This document shows, one piece after another, positions 41,725 to 52,314 of a stretch of 64,000 nucleotides of DNA. Origin of the DNA: Isochrysis galbana (taxonomy: Eukaryota; Haptophyta; Isochrysidales; Isochrysidaceae); NCBI GenBank assembly GCA_018136815.1, contig CM030936.1, positions 6,127,505 through 6,191,504 on the forward strand, given 5' to 3'. Numbering within the stretch: the stretch's first letter is position 1; each line of letters begins with the position of its first letter. The position numbers were made by a program, and so were the translations under genes. The notes under the pieces were generated by a model. The model saw only the letters and a list, made by a program, of their open reading frames with translations. It ran no database searches and had not been told where the DNA came from.

Positions 41725-44543
41725 ATGTCCCTGCCGCTCAGGTGCCGGCTGCTCGACTCCTGCTCCGGGAATTTCCGCAACGGAAGGAGCCAGTGGATCC
41801 GTGACCTCGCGCGGGCTTGGCACATTTCGGACGTGTCCCCGCGGTTGTCAGCAGGAGGTGTGCAGAGGATGGCGTTGATCTGCATGGCAGCACTAAGCGT
41901 AGCGCTCCTTTTCCTTCGAGGTATCCTGGACGACCAACTCATCGAGGACATGACGGCAGTGATGGGCGCACCGACGGGCATGGTCATACTTATTTGCTCC
42001 ACCTTTTTCAAGTCTCAAGGGAGCAACAGCACAATGAATTCTAGCCGGCTCCTCCCTAGTCCTCATCTCGCGCTCATGATCCCGTTCAGCATTTGGTATC
42101 TGCTGTATTGTCCCCGGTGGCCGCCACCAGCGGCATACGCGCTTTATCCCACCGGCATAGCCTTCGGTGCCTTCCTCTGCCAGTTTTTCATGGCCCTTCG
42201 CCGTTTCCCGATCACGACACGTTGTGGGATCTTCACCATCCTCTCGCTCTTGCACTGTTTCCGACCGTTGCTGTCCATCGGCTGGCGGGAGCCGGCACTG
42301 GTCATCGTGGGTGGTGTCACGGGTCTCCTGTGTGGTGCAGTGCTGAGCGCTGGCGGTGAGGTGGTGAGCGACTTGATGGATCTAGCGGAGTACAATCGCC
42401 GTGCTGACTTCAAATTGAATCATGTGATAAAGGGGCAGTGCGGTGGTGCAGCGGCTTTGCTGTCAACATTGATAGAGGCCCAGTCCGAGCACCCTGACGA
42501 CGGCATGATCTTGAAGGCAGATCTGAAAGAGGAGCTTCTCCAGATCCGAGATATGATTCGGCACGCTACCGATTGGTGCGACTCACCGGCACACTATCGC
42601 TCTGCAAATTGTGCCGATCGCCAGACGACCTTGCTCCTTAAGCCTCAGCCCTTCCTTGCCTCCCTCGGCACCTTAGCTTCACGCCCTTTGGCTATGCCAT
42701 TATCTCAGGTGCCAGAAGCGTCAGATCCTTGTTCAGCTGGAGGGTGGCACGTACCTAACAAATAAGGCACGCGTCCGCCTCGACGCCGAGCTTCGCAGCA
42801 TCTTTGGCCCGTGCGCCGACTTAGATGCGGAGGAGATGGTCATGATCGACGAGACAGTGTTTCGATGGGTGGCTCTTGAGCTGTCGTCCAACGCTTGCAA
42901 GTCCTCGCCATCGAGCAAGCCTGTTCGAGTGAGCGCGAGGCTTCAAAAGGGTACGCTGCTCACGGGGGCCCAGCATTCAAAGGCGGCCGTGCCAGTGCTC
43001 TCACCCGTTTTGCTTGCCGCTATCATGAGTGCCCAATGCGCGCGGCAGGTCTCGTAGAGTGGTGTGAAGCAAGAGTTAGACTCACTCGTGCTTTGCTTGT
43101 CGACAGCTTGCCATGGGCGGGCAGCCTCAGCTACATATGCCTTGTTTGCCATGTTGCTTCTCAGATCCCAATTCGGTGGAGGAGTCATTGCACTTCACCA
43201 TCACAACTCAGAATCGCCCTGGATCGCGGGATCTCTCCACTGAAGAATGCGAGGTGGTGTTCAACAATCTGGCGAGGAAGAGCATGCGGAAATCGAGCGT
43301 CGGTACCCACTTAGACCGGTCCGCAGCAAACCCGTCCGCACCGATCCCACGCCATCATGCGTAGCGCACCATCTTATGCTTCGGTACCTGCCCTTTTTAC
43401 AGCGATGGGCACGGCCTTGCCTCGGCCAAATCGGCAGTGATGTCGATTGGTGGCAAAGTATGGATTACGGCGGATGAGATCCAGACGACGGTGCACGTCA
43501 TCCTACCAGCAGCGCGTTGCGCGGATGAAGAAACAGCGCCCATGTGTGGCAATAGCAAGATCGCTGCTCCCAAAACTCTCCAGCCGATGCGCATCCTCCA
43601 GACGGAAAGCCTTGTGGCGGCAGTCGAGGAAGATGGTGAACTGCATGCATCGACTGCATCGCCGATCTTGTTGACAGCTCGATCACCCACCTTGACGCCC
43701 AACGCCCCTTCTCCAATCGGGGGTAGTACGTCGCTCATTCCTTCTCTCAAAGTCACTGGGATAACTCTGCCTGAACCACTTGTATGCATGCAAGTTTGCC
43801 CGACACGCCCGCCTGTATGCATCGGGATCGACGACTCACCGAGCTTGCGCCGAGTGCAGGTATGCATGCGCTTGTACTACGAAACGACGCGTACCATGAG
43901 CCATCTTTTGGCAAGAAGAGTGGCCGGAACCCACCGAGCCCCGCACCGTGCTCCTTAGGCGGTACTCTTCCGCTCCTTCTTGAAGGCAGATTCCGGTCGC
44001 AGTGGCAGCGTCGGCTCTTGCGCCAAGGAAGTTGAGGCATTCGTGGACATGGTGATGGGCAAATGCACACTGTGCGCTCGCCACATGCCCGCTCCCATAT
44101 CGTTGCAAATTGCTGATCTCCGATTGCAAGTCGTGCGCTGAGAGTGCTTATACTCGCTTTGCGCGGTGCGCCAGGCCAACGCGACGTTGAGTGCTGGTTT
44201 GATTCTTGGCTTCGCATGCTCGGCTTAATGCAGGTCTCTTGAACCCGCGGACATGCCTCCAGCGGACATTGTTGTCCTTGACGAAAACATAGACATCGAC
44301 CTCGACGATGACACGCTTTATGTGAAAGGTTCTGAGCTTGCCTGTGAGCTTAGAGGTAGGGGCTTCATGGGCATCGTGTGCATTCTGACCGGTACATCCG
44401 AGGAGCACTTGGAGGGCCTCGCTTGGCTGCCATGGGTGGACTACGTTTTTGACAAGAGCACGGACATAAAAACCATTGGTAATGAGCTCTCGGCCGCGTA
44501 CGCGACTATGTCGAGTCAATCACCGACAAGAAAGAGCACATAG
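41725..44543 (+). CDS. Membrane-bound hybrid histidine kinase, six exons, about 708 aa
   Basis: Exons 41725-42575, 42709-42950, 43165-43318, 43403-43859, 43959-44071, 44234-44543; all GT-AG, phases consistent. The ATG at 41725 is provisional: CGCTCAG at 41735-41741 could be an acceptor from an upstream exon. Several TM segments come first (MALICMAALSVALLFLRG, HLALMIPFSIWYLLY, AYALYPTGIAFGAFLCQFFM, VIVGGVTGLLCGAVLS). The histidine region is LNHVIKGQCGGAAALL. The ATPase domain has an N-box-like ELSSNACKSS, a G1-like TTQNRPGSRD without the usual Asp, and a G2 box DGHGLASAKSAV. The receiver starts VCIGIDDSPSLRRVQ, carries the likely phospho-acceptor in DIVVLDENID and ends CILTG plus VFDKSTD. It would relay an environmental signal; the ligand is unknown. 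Confidence 0.85.
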
Positions 44544-45960
44544 TGCAAGCCATTGTTGTGTATCCCCGTGCGTTCGTTCCCGAATCGTGCCAAATCGTGC
44601 CCCAAACGATTGTTATGCGCACGATGGTCGTCTTGTAGCGGAGGAATTTCAGAACGATGCTTCCAAAAGGTACAGCATCCTGCCGCGGATCAGCTATTGT
44701 TCCTGTGTTGGTGAGAAGGTGGACGCAAAGTGGTGGGCACCGGCGCGAAATCCGAGACTTGAGAGAAATGTTGTTCTCCCTTCCGTCCTTGCTCCGTGAC
44801 GCCTCATTTTGCTGCGATGACCGCACCTTATAGGGCGGTCAAACAGAACTTTTCTACTACTACTACCAGTATCTAATGTGGCGGGGAGGCTGCTTTTTTG
44901 ACCATGCCGCGATGCCCAATAAAAATGTCCGGGGGGACCACCTGCCATCTATTGGCACGAATGTCTTCGCAGAGAAATGGAGACGAATGGTTTCATATGA
45001 TAGCCCGGTCACTCACTAGGGGGGTGCGGAGGGCACCATCGGTAATGGGCAAACGCCAAGACCTAAATCCTAAATAAGCCTCCCTATAGGTTCTGGTGGG
45101 GCTCAGCGCTCAGCCCCTGGCCCCCCCCTGCCTCTCCTACGCTCGCCACGCTGGCGCCATGGGAGCCGCCCAGAGCCCCCTGTCAACCTGGCGACCAAGG
45201 ATCTTGGGGGGGGAGTCAGTACGAGAGCGCAGGCCCAAGCGGGCCTGGGAGTGCCGCGATGTCCGACGCCTGTGCCTGTGCGCCCCCCAGTCCGCCCGTG
45301 ATGCTTCCGTGTGCCGCCCCTTGTCATGTGCCGAGCCTCTGGTCGGTCCGCCAGTAGCAGCCTCGCCCCATGTTCATACACGTGCCCCGTACCCGATGTC
45401 TCCCGGCTCCTCCTCGACCATCCCCACTAGCTCCCCTTGTTCATACAGCATTCCCACTTATGCTGCTATGATCCACAGCCACAGCTCCACCCACACCACC
45501 ACAGCTTCCAACAATTGGAAGACATTTGCACACGAAACGAAAACGAAAAAATGCAAAATGTCTCCTGGCGGCAAGGAATCCGTAAACTCTCAATCCACGG
45601 GAGGGTGCTATAGCTAATTAATAATTAATAGGTAATAGGTCTTCATCATCAGCACAGCACTTCGTGCACTTCGTAATCTGTAATCTTCATCTACGGCACG
45701 TCGAGGTACACTGGCTCTCGACTATCACATTCCCTAATTGTTTATGGTAAGCCATAGATGAGCTCGTTTGCTTGGTACCACCTCCCATGAAGGTGCGGGC
45801 CATCAAAAGTCCCAGTGCACCACCCGAACACGGGGGAAAATTACCCCCCGCATATATACATGTTATATTTACTAGAGTATTCGACCCCCCTCTCCGACCC
45901 CCCTCCCCCCCCCCCCCCCCACACACACACTCAATTGCATTGTGATCACAGCAGAATAAC
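44544..45960. other. Intergenic, with repeats
   Basis: Contains the family 2 repeat (44831-44985), a weak family 1 relative (about 45095-45200), AATTAATAATTAATAGG near 45617, and a poly-C/CA stretch at 45900-45930. No gene with support. Confidence 0.5.
44831..44985 (+). repeat. Dispersed repeat family 2, copy 2
   Basis: Ordered match to 37941-38070: AGGGCGGTCAAACA, ACTACTA, TTTTTTGACC, CGCGATGCCCAATAAAAA, CCGGGGGG, TCTTCGC.AGAAATGG. Confidence 0.7.
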
Positions 45961-46284
45961 CTACACCTTGAGCTTCCTCAGCTGTGAGAGCATTGGCTGG
46001 CTCTCCGCGCCAATAGGGTTGCACGAGAGGTTTACCGACGACAGCCGGAAGCTCCGCGCGAGCTCGCACAGGCGCTGCACGCCCGCCGGTCCGATCCGGT
46101 TGCGGTCGAGGATGAGCGTATGGGTCCTCCGACACGCTCCTGCCTCAAGCACGCGACAGACCATGTCCAAGGCCTCGTCATCGAGATCCGCATCAGACAG
46201 ACACACGGTGGAGCGGTTGGAGGATACACTGAAGGTACTCCACTCGATGCGCGAGGGGTCGAACTTCTTGATCTGCAGCCGCAT
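45961..46284 (-). CDS. Leucine-rich-repeat protein, C-terminal exon
   Basis: Minus strand, stop at 45961-45963. The coding-looking part starts either at the ATG at 46284 or at an acceptor (CGGCTGCAG|ATC) at 46275. It reads IKKFDPSRIEWSTFSVSSN, then LSDADLDDEALDMVCRVLEA, then two RNI/NLR-type repeats, THTLILDRNRIGPAGVQRLC and LSSVNLSCNPIGAESQ. Such repeats form a protein-interaction horseshoe. At about 100 residues it is too short alone; upstream exons are likely but the GC-rich region 46300-46980 gives no clear candidate. Confidence 0.6.
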   Translation of the reverse strand: MRLQIKKFDPSRIEWSTFSVSSNRSTVCLSDADLDDEALDMVCRVLEAGACRRTHTLILDRNRIGPAGVQRLCELARSFRLSSVNLSCNPIGAESQPMLSQLRKLKV

Positions 46285-46658
46285 GCCGCCTCGCCGGCCA
46301 ATTCGCACCACCCGCCCCCACCACTTCTCACTACCCACCCACCCTTCCCCCCCCCCCTCTCTCTCTCCCACGGCAGCAACCCCCTCCACATGCGGGCTCA
46401 AAATCGGCACCCACGCCCGGCGGCCGGCCAACGCGCGCCTGGGTGTGCACGCGCGGCGCGTTGCGCCGTGGCGCCGAATGGGCGCGCCCATCCGCCCGCG
46501 CGCGCGCCGAAGCCCCCCCCCCCCCCACACACACACACCCCACCCCTTTTCACAAGCCGCTCCCCCCCCCCCCCCCAAGCCGCTCCCCCCCCTCTCTCTC
46601 TCCCTCCCACCTTCCGTCTGCCCCGCCTCCAGCCCGTCTGCCCCGCCTCCAGACCCCC

Positions 46659-46983
46659 ATGGCACGCACACGCGCTCCTCCCCCGAGAACCAGTGCGCTC
46701 CGTTTGCTCCAGATGCTCATGGAGCAGTCGGCCGAAGTCCTCGCCCCCGCCGAGGAACCTGCTTCTCTTCCGCAACGTGCCGAGCGCGCGCTCGACGGCG
46801 TGCTTTCATGTGTACGCTCCGCCCTCGCGCGTCAACCCTCCGCCTGGCGCGCTCTCCTCGAGGCGTCCTGCGTGACCCTGTCCGAGCAGGAGCTCGACGG
46901 CTCGTACATCGTCGCCCTCTCGTGCGCATGCGCGCACGAGTGGTGGTGTCATGCCTTTGACCTTCCTCTCTCGTCAGGGAGAA
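46659..46983 (+). CDS. Possible coding exon, unknown
   Basis: From an ATG at 46659 the plus strand reads a helical-looking stretch (SALRLLQMLMEQSAEVLAP, RAERALDGVLSCVRSALARQ, LLEASCVTLSEQELDGSYI) before entering G-rich repeats at 46980. It has plausible composition and could end at a donor near 46890-46910. It overlaps the probable upstream part of the minus-strand LRR gene and has no recognised domain, so it may be a shadow. Confidence 0.25.
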
Positions 46984-47393
46984 CGAGGCGAAGGAGGGGG
47001 CTGGGGCGGATAGAGGGGCTGGGGCGCTGGGCGGATGGGGGACGGCTCGGCGGCTAAGGAGGGGGAGGGGGGAGGCGAGGGGTTGGGGGAGCTCGGCGGG
47101 GAGGGGGGGGAGGACTCGGCGGCGGGTGGAAGGGGGGGGGACTCAGCGGCGGGGGGAAGGGGGTCGAGAATAATCATACCGTCAGGGGGCCCAATCTTTT
47201 CACAAGCAGTGTGACCTTTTCACAGGAGGCGTCTGTGAAAAGCCCAATGTATTCCCTTAGGGGGAGGGGCAGTCACAATGGGGACGGTCGAAGTCCCGCG
47301 CCTTTTGGCGCGGAGGAGGGGGGGTTATTGGAAGTCACAAGTGTCAGAGCGGGGGCGGTAGAAGTCCCGCACCTTTGGCATCCAATTCGCCAT
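46984..47393. other. G-rich minisatellite and hairpins
   Basis: GGGGGACTCGGCGGCGGG-like units repeat at about 47060-47160. A 10-bp perfect hairpin, CTTTTCACAG/CTGTGAAAAG with a 7-nt loop, lies at 47216-47242. GAAGTCCCGC(A/G)CCTTT occurs twice (near 47290 and 47369). Confidence 0.55.
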
Positions 47394-48308
47394 TCAGCTT
47401 GGGAGGGTATAAGGTGCGGGCCATGAAAGGTGTCGTTGCTGCAGCCGGTCGAGGTGCATCAGCAGCTCGGTCTTGAGGCCGTACGAGCTCGACGACGCAT
47501 GGTCCTCCATCACACGCGAGGCATCCGTGGAGGTCTCGATCGCGGCCTCCGCGGAGGTCGGCTCGGCTGCGGTCTCCGCGGAATCCTCGAGCTGAGTCAG
47601 TTCCTCCAGCTGCGTGGCCACCTCCAACCCCTCCTGAGCGGGTGCGTCGGACGTCTCCTCTTCCTTTTCCTCCGTCTTCTCCTCACCCTCCTTTTCGTTC
47701 GCCTTGGCAGGAGCGGGCGCCTCGGCGGTCTCGGCCTCCTCGGCGGTCTCGCCCTTCTCCTCCTCCTCGAGCTGAGTGGCCTCTTCCAGCTGCGTGGCCT
47801 CTTCGAACCGAGTGAAGACTTCTCCGACTGGTGCGTCGGACGCAGCCGTCTTCTCATTCTCCGCCTTCTCCGCCTTCTCGTCCTCTTCCTCGGCTTCCTT
47901 CTCATCGGCGAGAGCGAGCGCGTGGGCGGTCTCGACCTCCTCCATCGACTCGGCTGGCTCCTCGACATCCGCAACCCGCGCGATGGGAACAAGAAGACCT
48001 GGAGCGTCCGACGCACAGTCCTCGTTCTCCTCTTCTCCTCCCACAGGCTTGGAGTCCTCGTCGGTGGTGGTGGTGGTGGCCTCATCGGTCGGGGAAAGGG
48101 CCTCCTCCTCGGCATAAGGAACGCGAACAGGATCCGCCTCCTCCGCCGCGCCCTTGGAGCAGGAAGAGGAACGAGTCGTGCGAGCAGCGCTTGCGCTCGG
48201 CGTCCAGTCGACAGGTGGCTGTGTCGAGCGAGTCGAACGAAACCAGCGAGCAGGAGCACGAGAGGAGAGGACGGAGGACCGTACCGATGCGCGCCGAGTC
48301 GCCACCAT
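47394..48308 (-). CDS. Acidic Glu/Ala-rich repeat protein of unknown family, 304 aa
   Basis: Single minus-strand frame with ATG at 48308 in a good context (GCCACCATGGTGG read on the coding strand as CACGATGGTGGC). The first 30 residues (MVATRRASVRSSVLSSRAP and RWFRSTRSTQP) are Arg/Ser-rich without acidic residues, like a mitochondrial targeting peptide. The rest is dominated by Glu, Ala and Lys with internal repeats: FEEATQLEEATQLEEEE, SDAPVGEV and SDAPAQEG, LEVATQLEELTQLED, NEKEGEEKTEEKEEETS. It is probably disordered or extended coiled coil. Low complexity makes homology calls unsafe. Confidence 0.55.
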   Translation of the reverse strand: MVATRRASVRSSVLSSRAPARWFRSTRSTQPPVDWTPSASAARTTRSSSCSKGAAEEADPVRVPYAEEEALSPTDEATTTTTDEDSKPVGGEEENEDCASDAPGLLVPIARVADVEEPAESMEEVETAHALALADEKEAEEEDEKAEKAENEKTAASDAPVGEVFTRFEEATQLEEATQLEEEEKGETAEEAETAEAPAPAKANEKEGEEKTEEKEEETSDAPAQEGLEVATQLEELTQLEDSAETAAEPTSAEAAIETSTDASRVMEDHASSSSYGLKTELLMHLDRLQQRHLSWPAPYTLPS

Positions 48309-48599
48309 CGTGAGGAAGACGAGGGCGAGGAGAGAGCTGGAGGGTGAGCGAGGAGGAGGAGGGAGGCAGGCAGTAGGAGCCGTCTCTCTCTGGTAGGTCG
48401 ATGAGAGGGGGAGGAGGGGACCCGGGGGAGGGGGCCCGGGGGGAGGGGAGAGACCCCAAGACCTATCGATTGTTTACGTTAGTGTTTTCGCAATATACGG
48501 TAATATTTTCCCCGGTCCCAGGGGTGCCCCCGCGGTTCCCGACCGCCTCTGCGTCCAGAGTCCCCCCGCGGAAAGAGTGAACGCACGGCGTGCACCTTC

Positions 48600-48995
48600 C
48601 TGGAAGTTGCTATGCGCACGCACGGCGCCCCGCGGGGGGGGGAGCCGATGTGCATACGCACGGCGTGCACAATGATTGCAAGCAATCACACGTGCTGCGC
48701 AAACGAAACATCTCGTATATGGCTACTTTACGTTAATATGGGCCTTAGGGAAAAAAGTTTCTATGCGCACGCACGGCGCCCTCGCGAGGGGGGAAGTCGA
48801 TGCGCATACGCACGGCGTGCACAATGATTGCAAGTAATCACATGTGCTGCGTAAACGAAACAGGAAAAAGTTTCTATGCACATCTCGTATACGGCGATTA
48901 GCTTTGTTTTGTACCACTGTTGTTAATAACTAAAAAAGAAAACAGATATGTTGAAAAACCACCTGGTCCTCTTTTGACGGAACGCGACTTAATGA
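48600..48995 (+). repeat. Two tandem GCACGCACGGCG units plus inverted element end
   Basis: Units at about 48608-48725 and 48756-48870 (spacing 148) share CTATGCGCACGCACGGCGCC, GCATACGCACGGCGTGCACA and ATGATTGCAAG.AATCACA, with CGTAAACGAAAC-type ends. The last part (48890-48995) matches 35281-35395 in reverse. No intact reading frame is kept here, unlike the 35-kb copy. Confidence 0.7.
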
Positions 48996-49698
48996 TAGCT
49001 GAACGCTAACCGCATGGACTTAGTTGCGATACAGTCGCATTGTTGAGGGTAGATAGCGCGGTTAGGGTACGTCAAGCACCTGAAGGAAGAGGGGAACCCC
49101 AGCCCGTGCCCATTGTAGATTTACGCCTCAAGCTCGTTGTGCCGCGCACAAAAAGCTAGAGGTGGGCAGCCGAGGCAAAATCGAATGCATATGCTAGCGC
49201 ACTACTGCGTAGCACTGCAACGGCTTTTTATTGAGATTTATTTCGTACACCATTTCCCGCAACGCGCTCAAGCAATTAGCTGCCAGCATCACCCGTGCCA
49301 TGCTGCAACCCCCCCGCCCCTCCACGCCGCCCCCGACCCCGGAGTTCATCTTGACATGGGGCATGCAATTCAATTCTGTGAGGTCCTTCTGCCCCATCTC
49401 CATAATGTTCTTGCCCCGCGAAAGCCGAATGCAAGAGTGAGTACCGCCTTCGCACTCGGCACCACACACCATGCGCATGGATCTGGCTCGCCGGTAACCA
49501 CAAACTGGACGTTCCTAGACCCGTGGTCTTCTAGGACGGCGCTCGCCGCTGTCGCATCTTTGCTGCGAGGACACATTGGTGCACTCATCCTGCCTCACAA
49601 CGGCAAGCGCCTTTCCGCGACCGTTTTCAAGACTCCTTAGCCCCCAGGAAGGATTGGTGTCACCAAAATCAAGCGCAAGCGTCAGTCCTTTCGCCCGT
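48996..49698. other. Intergenic, no supported gene
   Basis: A 167-codon plus frame at 49137-49640 (ending RGHIGALILPHNGKRL then SATVFKTP) has no recognised motif and an unusual His/Pro-rich composition; I do not call it. Confidence 0.4.
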
Positions 49699-51480
49699 CT
49701 AACCGGCGAGTCCATCGGTGCGAGGGCTCATGTTGAGCTGCTGCCTCCATTCACGCTTGCTAAGGGCGTTGTCATACGTAATTTCTTGATGCCCGACGAT
49801 GGGGCTGCCCACTGGCGAATGTGCTCTTGAGGTTGCGGCCATGGGCACGATGGTCGAGATTCCTCCACCTAGAAGGGCTCCGACGCTATCGCGCCACGCC
49901 AGCGGAGCAGCCGCGCCCACCCCGCGACGTGTCGCCGAGAGCGGTGCGTTCTCGATCGCGCCGCCGCACCACGGCGGTGGCTGTGTGGAGGGCGGCGTTG
50001 CTGGAGCAGTGCCGCGTGCCGTCATGACCGAAAGGTTATAAGCGGCGGTTGCGTCAGTTTCGGCGGCGTTCGCGATGCCTGGGCGCGCGATCCCGGGTGC
50101 ACGCTGAGAGGCAGGATGGCGGTAGGTCGAGCTCATCCCGGCCACGGGTTGTGAATTGGCAACGCGCGCGTCGACAGCAGCATAAGCGGTAGAAGCCTCA
50201 GCCGCTTCGCGTTGCCGCTCGGGTGATATGGGTGTGGGACCGCCTGCGCCTGCGACGAGCGTTTCGCGCCACGCACGGCGCGCGTCGTCCGCCTGCCTCG
50301 CGTTCATGCCGACTGTCGGTGGCTGGAGGTTGGCCGGCTCAGAGCGGATGATGGCATTGACATTGAACCCGTCGCGCGGCGTTGCAGCGCCGGCGACAAC
50401 ATATGAGCCAGCCGTGCCGAGCCGCGCGGCAAGTGCGGCGTCCTGCGCAGCCAGACGCTGTTCAAGAAGCGCCTTGCGCGCTGCGGCGTTGCGCTCGCAG
50501 GACTCGTGATCGATGGCCTCGTCCACCATGAAGACACGCGCATTGGAGTGCACGTCTGGCCGGTCTGATGAGCGACGCGTTGCGACCCACGCCAGCTCGG
50601 CCGCCGGGTCGGCGGTGGTCAGCCCACCAAGCGCGCTTCCCAGGTGGTCCTCTTGTGCATTAGTGCCCAGTGCCGGCCGCGCGCGGCCTGTCGGGCGCGG
50701 CAGCCGGGCGTCGTCCAGCCAGGGCGGAGCGGTTGGGTTGGGCCGTGCAGTGCGTGGCCTCTCGAAGCGATCGTAGTAGCCAATCCTCGGCGCGTTCCCG
50801 GCGGCGGGCGAGAATGCATCGCCAAGCGGGCCAGGCCCCTGCCGGCACCTGAGATTGTTTGACGATCCCGCCACGTCGCCCACCTCCGACGCCGGCTCAC
50901 CGGGGCGTGCGGCCTCCTTGTCTGGCATCCAGCACGGTACTGCCGGGCAAGGCCTCTGCATAGCTGGCGCCGCACGGGGCAGCACGGTGCCAGCGGGAAG
51001 GAGACGGCTGAGCCCAGCGCCGCTCGCCGAGCACGCACCGTCCTCGCCTTCCACCCACCCCCAGCGCTCTCCATTCCTCTCCTCTCGCTTCATCTCTCCT
51101 CCCTCCCTCTTGTCTGCCTTTTCTTCCTTCTTTTCCTCTTGTCCCTTCACCCTCTTCTCCCACTTCTCTCCCTCCAGCCACTGCCTGTACTCGCGCAGGA
51201 TGGACAGCTGCTCCGCGCCGTCAAGCCCTTCGAGAGAAGGAGGCCCGCGCGCGAAGTCGCGCCGCGCAGCCTCCGCCTCCCTCTCCTTCTCCTCGAGAGA
51301 ACGGCGATAGCGACGGAGAAGATTCAAACGCTCGGCCCCGCTCAGCCCTGAGAGGTCGGGCGGGTCGTGGGCGAAGACGAGAGAGGAGGCGCTCGATGTT
51401 GGACGGCGTTGCCCGCACCACGCGCCCTCTGCACTCGACGGAACCCTCGTGCCAGACACGTGAGATGAGAAGTCGGACAT
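49699..51480 (-). CDS. Protein of unknown family with duplicated helical motif, about 593 aa
   Basis: Minus-strand frame; the ATG at 51480 (MSDFSSHVSGTRVPSS) is preferred because the sequence 5' of it is Arg/Gly low complexity. An N-terminal helical motif occurs twice: LSGLSGAERLNLLRRYRRSL and LEGLDGAEQLSILREYRQWL. A Lys/Glu-rich stretch (KRVKGQEEKKEEKADKREGG) may contain an intron: GT at AAGAGG|GTGAAG and AG before RPCPAVP fit, but this is untested. The middle and C-terminal parts are Ala/Arg/Pro-rich with ARVFMVDEAIDHESCERN, ARKALLEQRLAAQDAALAAR and GHQEITYDNALSKREWRQQL near the end. Soluble, no TM segment, function unknown. Confidence 0.6.
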   Translation of the reverse strand: MSDFSSHVSGTRVPSSAEGAWCGQRRPTSSASSLVFAHDPPDLSGLSGAERLNLLRRYRRSLEEKEREAEAARRDFARGPPSLEGLDGAEQLSILREYRQWLEGEKWEKRVKGQEEKKEEKADKREGGEMKREERNGERWGWVEGEDGACSASGAGLSRLLPAGTVLPRAAPAMQRPCPAVPCWMPDKEAARPGEPASEVGDVAGSSNNLRCRQGPGPLGDAFSPAAGNAPRIGYYDRFERPRTARPNPTAPPWLDDARLPRPTGRARPALGTNAQEDHLGSALGGLTTADPAAELAWVATRRSSDRPDVHSNARVFMVDEAIDHESCERNAAARKALLEQRLAAQDAALAARLGTAGSYVVAGAATPRDGFNVNAIIRSEPANLQPPTVGMNARQADDARRAWRETLVAGAGGPTPISPERQREAAEASTAYAAVDARVANSQPVAGMSSTYRHPASQRAPGIARPGIANAAETDATAAYNLSVMTARGTAPATPPSTQPPPWCGGAIENAPLSATRRGVGAAAPLAWRDSVGALLGGGISTIVPMAATSRAHSPVGSPIVGHQEITYDNALSKREWRQQLNMSPRTDGLAG

Positions 51481-51945
51481 CGGCCTCTCGCCCTTCGCTC
51501 TCTTCGACTCTCTCCCTTCTTTCCTAGCTCTCATCATCTCTCTTCTCTGTTCTTTCTTCTCTCTTCTCTCTGTTCTTGCCCCCCGAAGTCTACCGGACCG
51601 CCTCCCGCCCCCCGCCGCCCCCCCCCCCCTCTCCCCTCTCTCTCCCCTCCCCACCAACCCGCCACACCCCCCCGTCCTCGAGAGTCGGGTTCGTAGCAAA
51701 CCAGAGTATTCTATGAGAAGGCCTGTTGATGTTAAAAGATCAGACGACCGGCCGGGGGGGCTCACGAAGGAGACTGAGCCGGTCAAAACGACGGGGTTTG
51801 TTTCGCGGCAAAACTGGAGGACTGACCAACCGTCGCTGCGCCAGGCAGCAGGTAGCAAAACGGTACTACTTAGAAAACCATAAAACTACTTGTCATTCCG
51901 CACACCCTCATTTTCTCCCACGCATCTCACTGGTGCCTCCCGTTG

Positions 51946-52197
51946 CAGGATAAGTCGGGACTGAGGTCGCCGCCCACTCGGAGACACAGGAGGAAGAGAG
52001 GAAACAAATCACCGGGGGGAGGCGCGGGCCACCGGACCATATCTAAGCCCTTCACCCCAATCCCCCTAGGGGGAGCCGCCTGATGGCGGGGGGAGAAGGG
52101 CTGGGAGCGTGGGGGTGTAGAAAGTTTTCCTACGTGAGTAGAAAGTAGAGGGTCCACGGCTGCGTGCGCGGTGAGACTATTAAAAGGTTTATTTCAG
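51946..52197 (+). repeat. Dispersed repeat family 1, copy B (3' half only)
   Basis: GGATAAGTCGGGACTGAGG, GGACCATATCTAAGCCC, GCCGCCTGATGGCGGGG, AGAGGGTCCACGGC and GTGAGACTATTAAAAGGTTT match copies A and C in order. It ends about 115 nt upstream of the NMT1-like gene start, so it may lie in that promoter or 5' UTR. Confidence 0.8.
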
Positions 52198-52314
52198 AAA
52201 CGTCGCCGGCGAGGCTGGGTTGCTGGGTTCAACCCCCCCCCCCCCCCCCCCCAACAATTTATCCTTTTTTTTTTCTTCTGAACCCTGGCCGTCGGGGCCG
52301 CGTCCGCCAACCCG

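Noticed and set aside
47430-48347. Plus-strand Leu/Gly-rich frame of 305 codons
   Set aside because: It is the complement of the acidic protein; Leu-rich composition follows from the Glu codons on the other strand, and the minus start has the better context.
49137-49640. Plus-strand frame of 167 codons
   Set aside because: His/Pro-rich, no recognisable domain, no supporting splice partners; kept only as intergenic note.
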